Shown: piece after piece, positions 13,353 through 26,318 of the stretch
Position numbering within the stretch: position 1 is the first letter of the stretch
How the letters are laid out: each line of letters begins with the position of its first letter
Origin: Bemisia tabaci
Taxonomy: Eukaryota > Arthropoda > Insecta > Hemiptera > Aleyrodidae
DNA: 64,000 bases
Direction: 5' to 3'
NCBI RefSeq assembly: GCF_918797505.1
Contig: NC_092800.1
Coordinates: forward strand, 2,728,001 to 2,792,000
Position numbers and translations under genes: made by a program
Notes under the pieces: generated by a model
Database searches by the model: none
What the model saw: the letters and a program-made list of their open reading frames with translations, nothing else
Told to the model about the DNA's origin: nothing

Positions 13353-16300
13353 ATCCCTTAGGACGTTGTACACCCGACAACTACTAAGTGCAGTTAACAA
13401 ATTAATTAATCTGTGATATAGATTGCATTATGAGGTGCTTTTTTTTCGCTCCCTTTACTTCCGAGTAGCTCCCCCCACACTCGTCTCATTCGGAATTAAA
13501 GCGACGTCGGATAAGATCTTGTATCATACGTAATTTTCAATGTGTTTTTATGTTGTTGTAAGCTTTCGTATACCATCCAATGGTATTGTTACTTTTCATG
13601 TGTTTTGTACATTTTTTTATATTATCTTTGTTGTATCCCTGTATAATTTTTTATATGTATACAAGCTCGTACATACAAAGAGAAACCGCAATTCTTACCT
13701 CCCGCTCCGCGAGAAACATTCTCTCTCAGGATCGGTTTTATATCCAATCGCAACAGAAATTAAATTATTTTCAAACTTGTCAAATCAATCAAAGACTATC
13801 AACTCAACTTTTACAAGATTTCGCTACCGTCACCAACTTATGTAAGTATGTTTGAACAATCGAAGTGTTGGCTGCCCTGTCATATTTTTTCCCCTGCTAT
13901 GGCGATTTTTGCCAGTTGGTAATACTGTTCTTTCCCATTCAAATCAGCTAATAATAATTGATTTCGGTAAGGCAGGGTGCCCTCATAGATATCTATCGTT
14001 TTATATGCATTTAACTGGATGTAATTCGGTTTTGCCATCTTACAAGGATTGTTGTTGCCCCCGAAGTAATTGCCCTCGAGTTTTAAACTCTCCGTTTCGT
14101 AGTAAATTGCCAAAGTAATAACCTTAAGTCTCTTTAGAGAACAATTTTTGGTACTACTCGCCCTCCAAAATTCTGAAAGTTTAACGCTAATGTGCAGAGC
14201 AGCAAACACGTTAAACCAGCATGTGAATGAGTCGTCGATATCAACTTTATTTTTAAGTAACTGTTCAAAGCAGTCAATTTCAAAATATTTTGTGCTGTTG
14301 TTTTTAAGGGAACTAACATCTCTCTAAGTGATTGGAATGCATGTCTCTAAGAATTTTGTTTCAGTTGTTATATTTTATAAGTTTACTACGTCTCAAGTTT
14401 CCAGCAGGCCCTTTTTCACTGCTCGTCGCACCAATCAGACTGCACTACCACAGAAATTAGTATCGGTGACTACTGTTCAACCAGGGTGTCTATCTGGCAG
14501 GTAGAATTGAAAAAATTTCAACGCCGAATGTCGAGGAATTTTGTTCGGTCAATTTTTCTCTTTTCTTATGAATCACTACTATGTTTAAGAAAGTTACATC
14601 ATCAAGAAAGAATTTTAATATCTAGTAGTCAATTTTAGAATGAACGGTAGAATTAGTTCCTATTTTAAAATATGTGTTGGTAGATTTGTGTCCAAAAAAA
14701 TAAGAAAATTTGGCTGGGGAAAGATTCTTGACGTGTGTAGACACCCTGTTAACTTGTCATTCAACTAAATTTCTTGGCCTGCATTCTTAGTTGCTTTGGT
14801 TCAGAGCCTGTAGCAGGTTAGGTTAGGTTTTTATCTCTTCATTTTGGCAGGATAGTTTTGTGCCGATGCAAAACCAATTCTGTCGCTGAATCATATGTAT
14901 ATTTTGCCCTTGAGGTTGAAGGTAGGATTAATTTGAAGCTGAGAATCCAGCCTTTTGCTTCGATTTTGACATTAAATTCTGCTGCAATCTGTATTTAATG
15001 TAAATCACTCAACATCAGCTTGCAATAATTAATTTTACTCTTTCGTTAATCATTTTTACAGTAATTTTTCATTCGATTGCAGTGAATCATAATTATCAGA
15101 ACTATGAGACAAAATCACTACTGATCTGGTAAATCAGGCTTTGTGCTAATATTTTTCCTAAACTAATTGATAAAAATTCGTTTTAGGCCTTGTGTTGTAT
15201 CCAATTTTCCATATGATATTATGATCAAATCATTTTAAATGTAAAATTCAATCTATTCTGCATCTTCTGTAGCTATGGTTGTCCAACTCGAGCAGGTCTT
15301 CGCCATGAGGAAACAACGAGATCTACGTCAGATCAGGAATACTTACATTTCCAATCTGCTTTTCAATGAAAATCAAGTGCTATTTCTCATTTTCTATCAG
15401 AAATGTATGAATTAAAAAAGTCAGTCAGAAGATGATGCTCATAGAACCCTGTCTCGTACTTATATCTTTAAATTTTGAGGGGCTAACTGATGAAAAGAAT
15501 CATCAATTGTATGTTTTTTATTTTAGCCACTAATGATTTCGAATATTTAATAGTGGGCTGTAAAAACTAATTCTTTTTTTTGCATGAGAAAAGATGGCAA
15601 GTCACTCATTGCTACTAGAGCACAGCTATTCATTAGAAAGGAAACTTGATTGTCAGGGCCACACAAGAAAATCTATGACTATCTATAACATATCATCATT
15701 GTCTAATTGTTGGTAGCAATTGGGCTTGCCTGCACTAAACAAGTATTTCTACTTTTGATTGTTTTTGTAGATCAACTTCTTTGTAAATGCATCTAATTGA
15801 ATGTGTCATTTTATAACTAACGAAAGAGCCACCTTCAAAAATTAATCAAAAGAGGTATGGAGATAGTAGATTATTCCATCTGTTTGTAATTCGTGCATTC
15901 CGTCCAGCATAAAGCTAAAGTTATGTTTTCTGGTTGCAGCCTCCCTGACTACCTGTCAAACTTCATTTCTTTAATTGAAAAACCAATCAACACAATTTCT
16001 TACAAATTTCTGTAACATTTGTTTTTAACAAAGTTTTTCTCAGAACTCTTAATGAAAATTTCAAGCTTTAAAATGGACTTGTTCCCAAAGAAAAATCGAA
16101 AGATGAGAAGACTTTTCCAACTCCAAGTTAAGCCATCAGCAAGTTTTTACCAGAGAATTATATTTATTTGCAGCCGGAAGATTAATATGAGAGTTAGACT
16201 GTTCTATTTATCTTCCGTTACTTTGAGTCAGGAAGTGGTGTCTACGTTTGTCAGAAAAAAACACATTTAATTCAATACATGGTGATCCTGATCATGGATA

Positions 16301-19157
16301 TCTATCTTGAGAGCGTAATATTGATTTTTCCATCAGTTGCACTGTCCTCTCGGCACAATTTTAAGACAGAAGTGAGCCAAGGAATTACGTTTGGCGACTG
16401 GCCCTTGCTTTATTTTCCATTCTTCTTGTGTTTGCTGGTTTACTAACATACCTGAGCCTGATTTGCCTTGAATCTAGTGTTCCTACAATTATCTATTATC
16501 GTTGAACAATCAAGAGAGAAAAATGATTTAGTATTTAAGGAACCTGCCACTTCGAATCGCTAGATCTTGATGTTTAGAGCTATATATCTATTTACCTTTA
16601 AATTTTTATAGACACGATAAGCAGCTTAAGTTAATATTTTCACCTGCATTCATTTTCCCAACTTGCCTGAAACCTTCGCCAGCGAAGCAACCCCTCCTCA
16701 GTTCGAAATATTTTTAACTCTCTCAGTCGATTGACCCTTACTTGTTTGAGCACAGTGGGGGAACATTTTCTTCTCCTTGTGAAAGCATAATATTGTTTAA
16801 CAGTAATAAAATAGTGTAAGCGTACATAGTCATCAGTACAATGTAATGTCAACATTGAAGACTATTCAACCAACTGCTCAAAAAAATGGTGTTGACCACC
16901 TCAAAATTTCAGGGACCTAAAACGCCTGCAGGGCCGTGTATTTGGTGTGCAGCTTTTGCATGATAGTTCTGTGCTAAGGAATGGCCAAAGTGGGAACAGA
17001 TAAGTTCCAATTTTTGATCCAGAACGTTGAACGTTCAAGGTGAGGATCGATCTGATGGAATTTTGCGTACACTCAGATTAATTATGATGGGTACTGCCGA
17101 AGTGCTTGTTGAACGTGGAAGTAATGTTTTTTAACGTGATAATGACCAACCATGGACAGTTGGGATGTATTTTGGTTTGATAAGTCTTCATATAGCTTCT
17201 CTGTTATTTCGTCAAACACCTTTGGTTTTCATGAGAATTTGTAATAGTGTTGCCATGTATCACAATTCCTTAATTGAATGTAATTATGCCAAATTGATCT
17301 GTCCAGACGCAGAATTTCGAAAACTAGCCATGGTCCATTCTAAGTCTTTGGTACATGTGTTGTTTTCCCGGTAATGACCATAAAATACTCTCACCTCAGC
17401 CCTCTAATCGACCAATTTTATGATACCATCGGTAAAGAATAGTAACTGTTTCTTTATTCTTTTATTTTCTACCCGGAACTAAGTCATGTATCTATTCCTT
17501 TACTAAAGCAAGGCTCATGTTAAGTTATTTTGCTTCAAGTACGAATCGTCAACCATGAAAATCTCTGTTCCCAACCATTTTGGATTGAAGATGAAGGAAA
17601 ATGACCTCAAGCCACTTTATCGATGCATGTGGATTCCCTGCAGCGTTCAAACTCTTTTAGGAATAATCTGTTTAATCATCACACAAATTGTGCTGTTCGC
17701 AAGCGATAACTCCAAGTTGGTCGAAAGAGAATTCTCTCAAAATTTCGAATATGCTGAATCTGGTGTACATTGGCCTTAACCAATCAGACGTAGTCACTTA
17801 GTTTGTATCGATCAGCTGATTATCTCAAGGAAATTTCGGTCGGGAGACTTTGCTCTCGATATTGTCAAAATATTTTTGGAAATTACTTATTTTTTGTTCT
17901 TTTCAATGTTCATTGTTAGAGACATTATCATGCTATTCGATTGTAGCACAAACTTTATTTTGTTGATGTTTTGGTTATTTTTATAAAATAAATTGATTAT
18001 TTGCTAATACTCAAAATAATTTTTGGCTTCCCACAGAAACACCCCTAACTAGTGAGACTTACTCAGCTTAATAGCAGTTTGCGTATTTAGCAGTAGCAGT
18101 AGCAGTATTTTTTATGTTCAGAATTCTTTTATAATCCACAGACTCTCCATCAGAAAGTGGAGTAAAACTAGGTTTTTTTTTCCGACAACGCCAGACGGAT
18201 GAAAAATATTTGTTTGACTATTCTTAATGGTGGAACAGGATAAGACAAGTACTTTAATGGCAACAGAATGAGAGTCAAGGTTAGTAAAATAACCGTTGCT
18301 TTCATCAACTAAAAAATGACGTTAACATGAAATAAAGATAACAGTTTATTGACAGTAGGAAACTATTTTAAGCTAAACAAAATGACAAAAATTTTATAAA
18401 AAAATATTGGGTCTCGTAATTATTAAACTAGGGTCTAGCACATAGAAACTAGCTGCGACTCTGCCAAATGGCTGCCTCAAGGGTCTAAAATACAATTCAC
18501 ACCTACCCAAATTTAATGATGGCACACCATAAAAAATATACACTACCTACTTGGTTCAGACAATTCAATGTTGAAAAATACATAATTTTTAAAAATTAAT
18601 AAAAACTACAGGAAATCTCAAATTAATTTTTCGATGATGCGGCTATAAAACAATGTTCTTGGAGATAAGGTTAGTTCTTTTAACTGATAAAAATAGGGCA
18701 GCATCCTCCTTATCCCAAACACAAATGCCAGAATTTTAATTCAGATGTCTTCATTCTATGACAAAAAGCTGGGCTTGGCGGAATAGTGACATACATTTCG
18801 ACATCAGAACCTTATCTAAAAATTATAAAGCATGAAAAAGTACCAAATTTTCTAGTACTGAACATTTCATTACTCGAGGAAATGTTTGCCCTGAAAAAAA
18901 GTCTAACTCTTAGAATGGTATTTTACAGTGGTGACTTCTTTGCAATCTTGTATTCTTCTTGATAGTCTCTTTTCTCCACAAAAATTTGTTATGCCAATGA
19001 AGAAAAATTGAGCGAAATCAATTCAAGGGTTAGTACAAATTCATTTGAACGAGACAAGAATCTTCTCTCCCTAGCGCAAAAAACTCAGTTAAAATATTCA
19101 ATCCACTCAGGGAAATTTTCACATTCACACGTTCTACAATGGTTGTGCAGCAAATTA
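13353..19157. other. Convergent intergenic region and 3' untranslated sequence
   Basis: This 5.8 kb lies between the stop of the PI3K subunit gene (+) and the stop of the GATAD1-like gene (-). I found no exon with both good splice sites and protein-like sequence. AATAAA occurs on + at 17987-17992 and its reverse complement near 18347, which could close the two convergent 3' UTRs, although UTRs of that length are unproven. A MITE at 14482-14748 is listed separately. Confidence 0.5.
14482..14748. mobile_element. MITE with cagggtgtcta termini
   Basis: The left end cagggtgtcta at 14482 is matched by tagacaccctg ending at 14748, in 267 bp without coding content. A relative with the same terminal motif lies at 38484. 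The CAGGG start is compatible with hAT-type ends, but I see no exact 8-bp target duplication, so the superfamily is open. Confidence 0.65.
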
Positions 19158-22100
19158 TTATTTCTTTCTTTTAGACCGATGTGGTCTATGCACTTGATTT
19201 TTGATGCGTATCCATAGACTATTATAAAACGGTGGGGAGACTTCGATAGGAGGGTAGGGATTGGTGCGGTCCTTGAAGTAGTCAGACGGAGCGTTCATCA
19301 CGAACGTCATGAAATCCAACTTCCTCAGCAAATCTTCATCTGGACCTGAGACAAATAATATTCAAAATATAGGATGTTACAGTATATACAAGTGCAAGCA
19401 GCACATTATTCAATTTGTGAGTAACCACAAGTGAACCTTGGTTCTGAATAACTCTAAATGGAGATGCTTTTTAGACTGCTTAAAGGAATGTTGTTTCGTA
19501 GATTTTTGGCGTAGAAAATGCCCAAAAAAATTGCTTTGGGCCACTGAAGTTCCTTTTCCTATTAACAGTAACAAACAATAATTTATGACAGGAAATATAA
19601 AATCCCAAAAAACAATTTTTATCAGACATTGTTGAATGATTTTCCACAAATGTTCTTTAGTTTCATTTCTCATCGTTCATGCAGGCTTGAAAGAGAATTA
19701 GAACATTTTCAAGTGCTATCCTTCTTTTCAAAATTTTTAAGTATGTAAGTTGGTCCCATCGTCAGCATAATGCAGCCTCCTATTTTCCTGCTTCTAAGCT
19801 TGGAGAAGTCGTAATAAGCGGCCTTAAGTTTGAGTAGGCAATTGGCCCATTTAGTGAGTAAATTATCCTTTAAAGCCTTAGCAAAGTAAGGTTAATAGGC
19901 GGTGACCAGATGACCTCTCCAAGCTTGGAAGCAGAAAATCAAGAGGCTGAGCAGATAACAGGACAAACTAAAATTCTAAAATGCATCCACAGTTATTTTC
20001 TTGATTGGTCATACATAGTGTTGCATTAAACAGCATATCTCTTTGAGGGAATTGATGTTCAAATGAGCTTATTCCTACTACAGTTAACTTCTTCTAAATC
20101 AAACGCTCTTTAAGTGGAATATACCTTCAAGTCAAACTTTTGTAAGGTCCCGTCGAATTTTTCATAGGAACAAAAAGCCCTTAAGCGGAATTTCGCTCTA
20201 AGTAGAACTAACAATCTGATCTCTATGCAGTTTGAGTCAAAAGAAGTTGACTGTATAATGATAATTTTAGTTTCATACTGACAGTGGGTTTCAAATCACC
20301 AACTCTGTCTGAAAAACTTATTCATCAAGCAGCAATCTTTTTGTAGCAAAAGCTATGCTCATTTAATCTCATTAAAATAAACTTTCGTTTTTTTTTAAAA
20401 CAAAATACAGTGTTGTTTAGAACTCCAAGAGTAGAATTAATAATGAGAAAACATAAAAAATGTCATGTTTAATAAGATCATCAATCAAAAATTGAATTAT
20501 CACATTTAGACAAATTAAGCAATAAGTTTTTAAAAATCTATTCAGCATTCACTGAAAGAAAACATTAAACATGATTTGTACATCGATGGCCATAGAGCGA
20601 TACTATATACATTTGTTATCGGTGTTGTAGACTTCCTTTCAAACTATATTTTTTCTTCGGAAAACTAACAAATTAATTCCTTGAAAACTTTCCTGATTTT
20701 TCTTCTCTGTTGATAGAACACCCTGTAAACATTTCAAGTTATGTCGTTGACTTGTTACTCTTCAAAAAAGTAAAATAAGAGCGGAAATTTTGGAACGCAA
20801 TGGAGGCACAAGTTCAGCACCTCGGTCATCAATATCTTACATCAGAAAGACAGAGGAGCATCTACGTAATAAAAGAGGCACAAGTTCATACCTAGGGTGA
20901 AAGTTGACGGATCAAATACGGTTGAATCTAAATCTGTATTTGTTGTAGGGATGAGCCAACTGAGAGCAGCACTTTTCTCACAATACTGATCAACTGCCAG
21001 GCCCCTTATTTGGGCGAAATACCGGCATCCGTCTTCTGCGTCTCTTACAGATACAATGTCTCCAACTGAGTACAAAACACCCTAAAATGAGAATAATTAA
21101 AAACAAATGTGAACAAAATGTAAAGCACATGATGGAAGTTCTGAAAAAGTGACTCGACTCATATAAATTACACCATATTTAGCAGCAGAATTCCCTTTCA
21201 GATAGGCTGAGCTGTTAGAAACCATACGCAGGGAAATACATACTTCGACATCTCTTTTTACAAACATGGGAATTAAATCAATTTTGGATAAAACTTGTTG
21301 AAGAAAAATAAAATTTTGAAACAAATAGGGACCGTCAGACTGACTGCTCCGAGTTACTACAGTTTTTGAGAGTCAATAATAAGGAGGCACCTCATGTCAT
21401 TTCTAATTATGTATGGTTACAGGATATTTAATTTCTTGTAACTCTTCAAAATTTCATGTTCAAATTTAGAAATCATACCTGTTGCTGGACAATAGTCTGC
21501 TATCTCATCAAGGAATTTGACTTTTTGTGAATGTCAGTGATACTTACCTCTATCAAGTTAAAAATTTAATCGACTGAAGTAATCTATATAATATTATGAA
21601 CTTACTTTATTGTACACACTTTGCCGAAGCGTTACTCCTGCTTGTTCTTGAGGTGCTTTCAGAGGCCGGATTGATTTGAATTGATCAGGCTAGTTAAAAA
21701 AGAAAGAAAATAAAAAAGCTTAAGATAAATTTTGTTTTTTTAAAAAAACAGAAATGAAATGGACATATACTATAATCAGTTAGTAACAAGGTGGAGAAAT
21801 GGTGCTGGGTCCACACCCTATCTTAAATCTATTTTTAATTTAGGGATTTCCATTCCCTACCTTGAGTTCAGACCCACTTAAACTTATATAGAAGTCAATC
21901 ATAGACTTTTCCCCTTCAGCAATAGAAACCACATTAATTAGGCTCCACATAAACCAATAATTCGAACAACCACTTTAATTAGAACTTGCATCCAATTAAG
22001 TTGGCAGTGTCTAATTTTGACAGTCAGGCGCAGATTAAAATTCAGCAATGTCCCATCAGAGGAAGATTTTAGTGTAAGGTATCAGCGCACAACTGTAGCG

Positions 22101-23061
22101 CAGCCAAAGACATAAAGACAGAGCACTAGAAGAAAAAAATGAGGCCACCTCTCCGATTGGTGAGAGGATTGGCGGCGAAATCGGGAAAAGTTTGAAATTC
22201 AAACATAGGGCAGGAACAGAGTAAAATTGCGTAATCAAATTATTCTACATTGATTCTTCATTAAATTCACTTACCCGCATATTTTTTTTAAATAGAAATT
22301 ATTTATGGTCCATCATCGACCGATTGATCTCATTTGGGAGTAATGATCATCTGGGACTGTAACGGCCTGTTTGAACCAGCGGGACCACCATGAGCGACAG
22401 AAAAATTAACTATATGTAAGTAAGATCCTCACTTGTTACCGAGTTGAAGTAGGTTTATTATAACAATTCACCCTTCTGACTTTATTAATTTGCTTGTTAT
22501 GGCCATTTCAGACAAGTTCAGAGCAAAACATGTGCAAAAATTAAGAGGACAAGTTCAACTCAAAATTCCATTTGCCTCATGGGTTTCCACGCTCATTTAC
22601 ACACTCACACAAAAAAAGAGCGCCAGGCCTGGCCTCACTTCTCCCCCGTGTTATTAGATACGAGTGCTCCATCTTCATGTCTTTGAGCGCAGCATCGTCA
22701 TCGCACTTAGTAAGTCCTCAATTGCTTTTGGATGACGGCAACACAGTCGCTTGCAGATGGAAAGTATACAACTTCCACTTTATCTGATGCATGCTCAAAC
22801 TGTATGCATATTTGGTTGTAACTAGCTTAAAAAGTAGTAGGAAAGTAAACAATCAGCTTACCAGAAAGAAAAATAAATTGATTGATAACAGTAATACAAA
22901 AATACCTTTGCTTTAATAAGAGAACGCCTTCCTTTCTCATCCGTCTTAGTTTTAACAGGAGTTTTGGTTGCACACCTTAGGCTTCTTCGCACAGGGGCAG
23001 AGGGAGCAGCGAAGACTCTAGAGTCATCTTGCCTTCTCTTCTTACGTTTGATAGAAGACAT
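19158..23061 (-). CDS. GATAD1: GATAD1-like chromatin-associated protein without a GATA finger
   Basis: GATAD1 is a reader or cofactor in histone H3K4me3-linked complexes. Four minus-strand exons, 23061-22906, 21689-21606, 21081-20892 and 19345-19158, join in phase (156+84+190+188 nt) to give 205 residues ending TAA. The match to vertebrate GATAD1 is clear and collinear: a basic stretch with RRSLR (about 25-29), YSVGDIVSVRD (about 84-94), then YFAQIRG, DQYCEKSAALSWLIPT, FDPSTFTLGPDEDLLRK and APSDYFK. Vertebrate GATAD1 carries a CxxC GATA zinc finger in its first 35 residues. Here the first exon (MSSIKRKKRR...) starts downstream of that point and contains a single cysteine. A separate upstream exon encoding the finger was not seen. 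The N-terminus is very basic. Assignment by remembered family sequence is strong; exon 1 as the true start is moderately sure. Confidence 0.88.
20081..20253. mobile_element. TA-flanked MITE, mariner/pogo-like ends
   Basis: The element begins cagttaacttctt at 20081 and ends aagaagttgactg at 20253, so the termini are inverted repeats with one mismatch. TA dinucleotides flank it at 20079-20080 and 20254-20255, the target duplication of the Tc1/mariner/pogo group. It is 173 bp, non-coding, and sits in the third intron of the GATAD1-like gene. Confidence 0.75.
21784..21820. mobile_element. Solitary end of the foldback family seen at 1641
   Basis: The sequence taacaaggtggagaaatggt is nearly the same as the outer terminus of the 1641-1966 element, including the following gctgggt. 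No matching second arm was found nearby, so this is probably a truncated copy. It lies 95 bp beyond the 5' border of exon 2, inside intron 1 of the GATAD1-like gene. Confidence 0.5.
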
Positions 23062-23589
23062 ACTGAAGATGAAAAATCATTCCATGATATGTTCTAGATC
23101 AACAATGAATGCTTCTGTGATAAACTGATACACCAATACGCCTGAAGTTAGGAGGGTAAGAAAAATGGCAAAGAACGATTCGGTTTCGGTACTGAAAACA
23201 CTGAAGTGAAATATTATGAAGGTAGGTTATGTTTATGTTTACTAATAGCGGCAACACAGCGCAGCGTCATCTGTTTGTAAACTGCTCAAGCTGTACTTCG
23301 TTTATATCCCTAGAGAGTGCGTTACTCTGTTACTCCTACCTAAAGACATTATACATGATTCTTGTTTCGTAACAACAATTGCTGTATTGCGGATTGAAGG
23401 CGAATTGAAATTAACTGAATTACTGTGGGGTAGAGACAGTAATTTGTTCCTTGCGGGTTCTTGCCTTAACTTGACAATACTTACTGTTTCTTGTGGACTT
23501 CTGTTTCTAACCCTCTATAATCAACAAATAAGCGATTATTTACGAGTTTTTACCGACGCAAAGTATGTCGTGTTTCGTGTAGTAAACTC

Positions 23590-23977
23590 TAGAGTACCTG
23601 TATAGCGAGAGTATGGACAGATGTGAAACTCCGAAAATCCATCAGGCCTTCACCGATGCTTCTGCGAATAAAGTTAGGGCCTAGAAATGCAGCCAACCTA
23701 TGAATTTCAATTATCCAGAACGATTTACTAATACTATTGTTCCGAACCGTCGTTTATTAAGCACGTGTTTGACTCAGTTTTTGCATAAATTTACTCAATT
23801 TCGCGGAAGAACGCTCATTTCTGTACATTCTTTGCCATCATGGTTAGAATTGGAATCTGCAGACTGGCAGTGAAATTTTGTGCGTTAGAAGTTGGTTAGA
23901 AGGGTGGCTGCACTTTTGGGCCCTAAGCCCTCCATGAAGCGATCTGTCCATACTCTCGCTATACAACAGGTACTCTA
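23590..23977. mobile_element. hAT-like MITE (copy A) with perfect 8-bp target duplication
   Basis: The left end is tagagtacctgtatagcgag and the right end ctatacaacaggtactcta, inverted repeats differing by a small gap. It is flanked by gtaaactc at 23582-23589 and 23978-23985, an exact 8-bp duplication. TAGNG-type ends with 8-bp duplications are the hallmark of hAT elements. The interior is non-coding. A second copy in the opposite orientation is at 53424-53808. Confidence 0.9.
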
Positions 23978-24042
23978 GTAAACTCAAGGTCAGATGGCAG
24001 TGGTGGCTCATATTGGCAGCACAGCAGCACTGTTCAGCATTA

Positions 24043-24072
24043 CTGCTTCAGCTGCTTCAGCTGCTTCAGCTG
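24043..24072. repeat. Microsatellite, ctgcttcag x 3
   Basis: Three perfect copies of a 9-bp unit are followed by a partial copy. This makes short leucine/glutamine or alanine/serine runs in overlapping frames, but no real gene is supported there. Confidence 0.85.
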
Positions 24073-24964
24073 TCAGATGTTATTGTTGTGAATTTCTTAT
24101 CAACCACAACCACAATCAGTCGAGGAGAATTATGGAAAAGTATCTCTTTAATTTACACCTCCCTCGTTGTTCATTATTTTAAGACCCTAAACAAGTGACT
24201 ATTTTTTTTTTATTGTTTTGTATATTTTCACTCGTCAATCAGTGCTGTGATTTCTTCTCTCCATTCTTTGTTCCAGCAGTGTGTAGGTTAAAGGTTAAAA
24301 TTCAACAAAGAGATAATGATTGAGAATATATGATTATTTCTGCATTCAAATCCTCAAGGAATCTCTACTTCCCCTTTTCTCACGGCAATTGATAAAAATA
24401 ATCAGTAAGTATATTCATCAAGTTTTTTATGTCCAACTTGCTCTCGCACGAAGTCGCATCAACTCTCTTTCTGACACATCGACGGCGTAAGTTGCCAATC
24501 ACATATCTCGTTTGCGGTGTCTAAAAATCTCCCCCTATATGTTATTTTTTTAAAGGAGAACAAATTGACATCATTCCTTGAAATTTATGCAGAATTTTCT
24601 TCGCAAAGAGAAGAAAAATCACGGTAGTTTCAAAGAATTACCATAGAGTGGATTTCTGTTTTGAAAATGGAATGTGACAGGAAGTCTGCGACGCCCCAAA
24701 CCGAGTTATGTGATTGCCAACTTACACTGTCAACATGTAATCGACACTCATCCACTCATGTAAATATAAAGGTACGGAACCTTAGACGCCAATGAATCTA
24801 CCTGATTCTTTTGCGTGGAGATGGCACCATAGCGGTGGAGAGACGCTGCGGAAAATGCCAATGAAGGATGCTCCGATCTGTTGCTAATAAATCGGAACGG
24901 AGACACCGACAAATTCTGCTGCCTTGCCTACCGATTTTCGACCGTGTTTAGTTTTGCGTTCGAT

Positions 24965-25112
24965 CAACAGACCTGTGAATCAATCTATAAAAGCCGTGAA
25001 TCGATCGACAAACCTGTGAATCGATTGACAAACCTGTGGATTGATCAATAAAGCCATGAGTCAATTGACAAAAGCCGTGAATCAATCAAAACAGCCATGA
25101 GTTTATCAAATC
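24965..25112. repeat. Degenerate minisatellite, about 20-24 bp unit
   Basis: Units resemble cctgtgaatcgattgacaaa, with variants such as gccgtgaatcgatcgacaaa and gccatgagtcaattgacaaa, about seven in a row. The following 100 bp (to about 25290) contains inverted relatives such as ttcgattgattcatatcaat, so the block can fold on itself. Unit edges are approximate. Confidence 0.7.
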
Positions 25113-26318
25113 ACGTCGATCAGTTCACGTTTTGGTTTTTCGATTGATTCATATCAATTGAATTGATACTGGTTTTTTTTTTTAAAATTTAATTGTCGGT
25201 TGATTCATGTTGATCAAAACGACACTGGTTCTTCGTTAATTTGTCCATTGAATCGGTGTGGATTGATTCCGTTTTCATTTTTCGGTCAATTCTTGTCGAT
25301 CAAATCCGTACTCTCCTGATAAAAGTGCGTCCAATCATTTTAGTGTCTCAGAACATACTGGTCCGATCAACGAAAATTCGAGTAATTGACAGTGCAGTGG
25401 AAAAAATCCACGAATTCCGCTTATTAGGTGCTGTGCTTCAAAATGTGAGCGTCTTCTTGCCCCCGACCCGGTAGTAGCGTTCTTCGCCAGCGTCCAGACG
25501 CCGAGGAATGACGCGCCTTAGGTTTCATACCTTAAACTCTGGCATCATTCTAACTCAGACATATTCCTACTCACCTTTCAATGGTCCTTCAATGGGATTT
25601 AAGACATTACAATCAGAGCTCGCCTATTTTTTTACTTATCATACAGACCACGGTCTAAGCCAAAGAAGCTTACACCTTTTTAAACTGAACAGAAGATTTG
25701 CCATTTTGCTTCTTATATTCACTTTACAGGTTTAAATGATGTCAGGCAATCTTATGTCGCATTCTAGAAATGCGTAAACTTATTTGGCGAGGACCTTAAC
25801 TAGTTGTGGTTCAATCAGGACCTCAAACATCAGATGGCTGAGCGATGCAGAAAGAAGATACTCTTGGTGCCTGTGGACATTATATCTGAGTTTTGGGAGT
25901 CGGCCCTAAATTTTTGAAAGATCAGAGTGTAAAACATGCAGGAGCAGGAAAGGAAGTAAGTGGATGGTGCTGGGCGTAGCAGTTCTGAGAGAAATGAAAA
26001 CCTTGAATCACATTATATTACAATCAGGTCCAGAAAGTAATAATTAAGCTGTCAGCCAGGTCTCAGTTAACTTGACCTAAAATGCGATAATAATTAAATC
26101 ATTTGTTAGAACCTACTTAGATGTGTTTTGCCAAAAAGAGCAATGAAATTCAACACTTAAGTAAAATCTCTGTATCAATAAAGTGGCAACAGTACAGTCT
26201 AAGGAGGCTAATTAAAAACATTCTCTGAGGGAGATGAAGAATTCAAAATTGTCCCCGAGAATTTCACTGAGTATTGATAAAAATGTCAAACGCTTTTATG
26301 CTTTTTTTTTTCAGAACA

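Larger units (their letters stand above)
23062..26314. promoter_or_regulatory. Divergent promoter region between GATAD1-like (-) and PLEKHM1 (+)
   Basis: The two start codons face away from each other across 3.26 kb, so both promoters and the 5' leader exons should lie here. The PLEKHM1 start codon follows a splice acceptor at 26311-26314 (polypyrimidine then cag), so at least one non-coding leader exon lies upstream. I cannot place the transcription starts. The interval contains a hAT-like MITE, a 9-bp microsatellite and a degenerate minisatellite, listed separately. Confidence 0.5.

Noticed and set aside
14815..14831. ggttaggttaggtt, resembling the insect telomere repeat
   Set aside because: Only two or three units; expected by chance in AT-rich sequence.
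17555..17779. 74-codon plus frame with a hydrophobic segment, possible small membrane protein
   Set aside because: No start context, splice or family evidence; it lies in probable 3' UTR or spacer.
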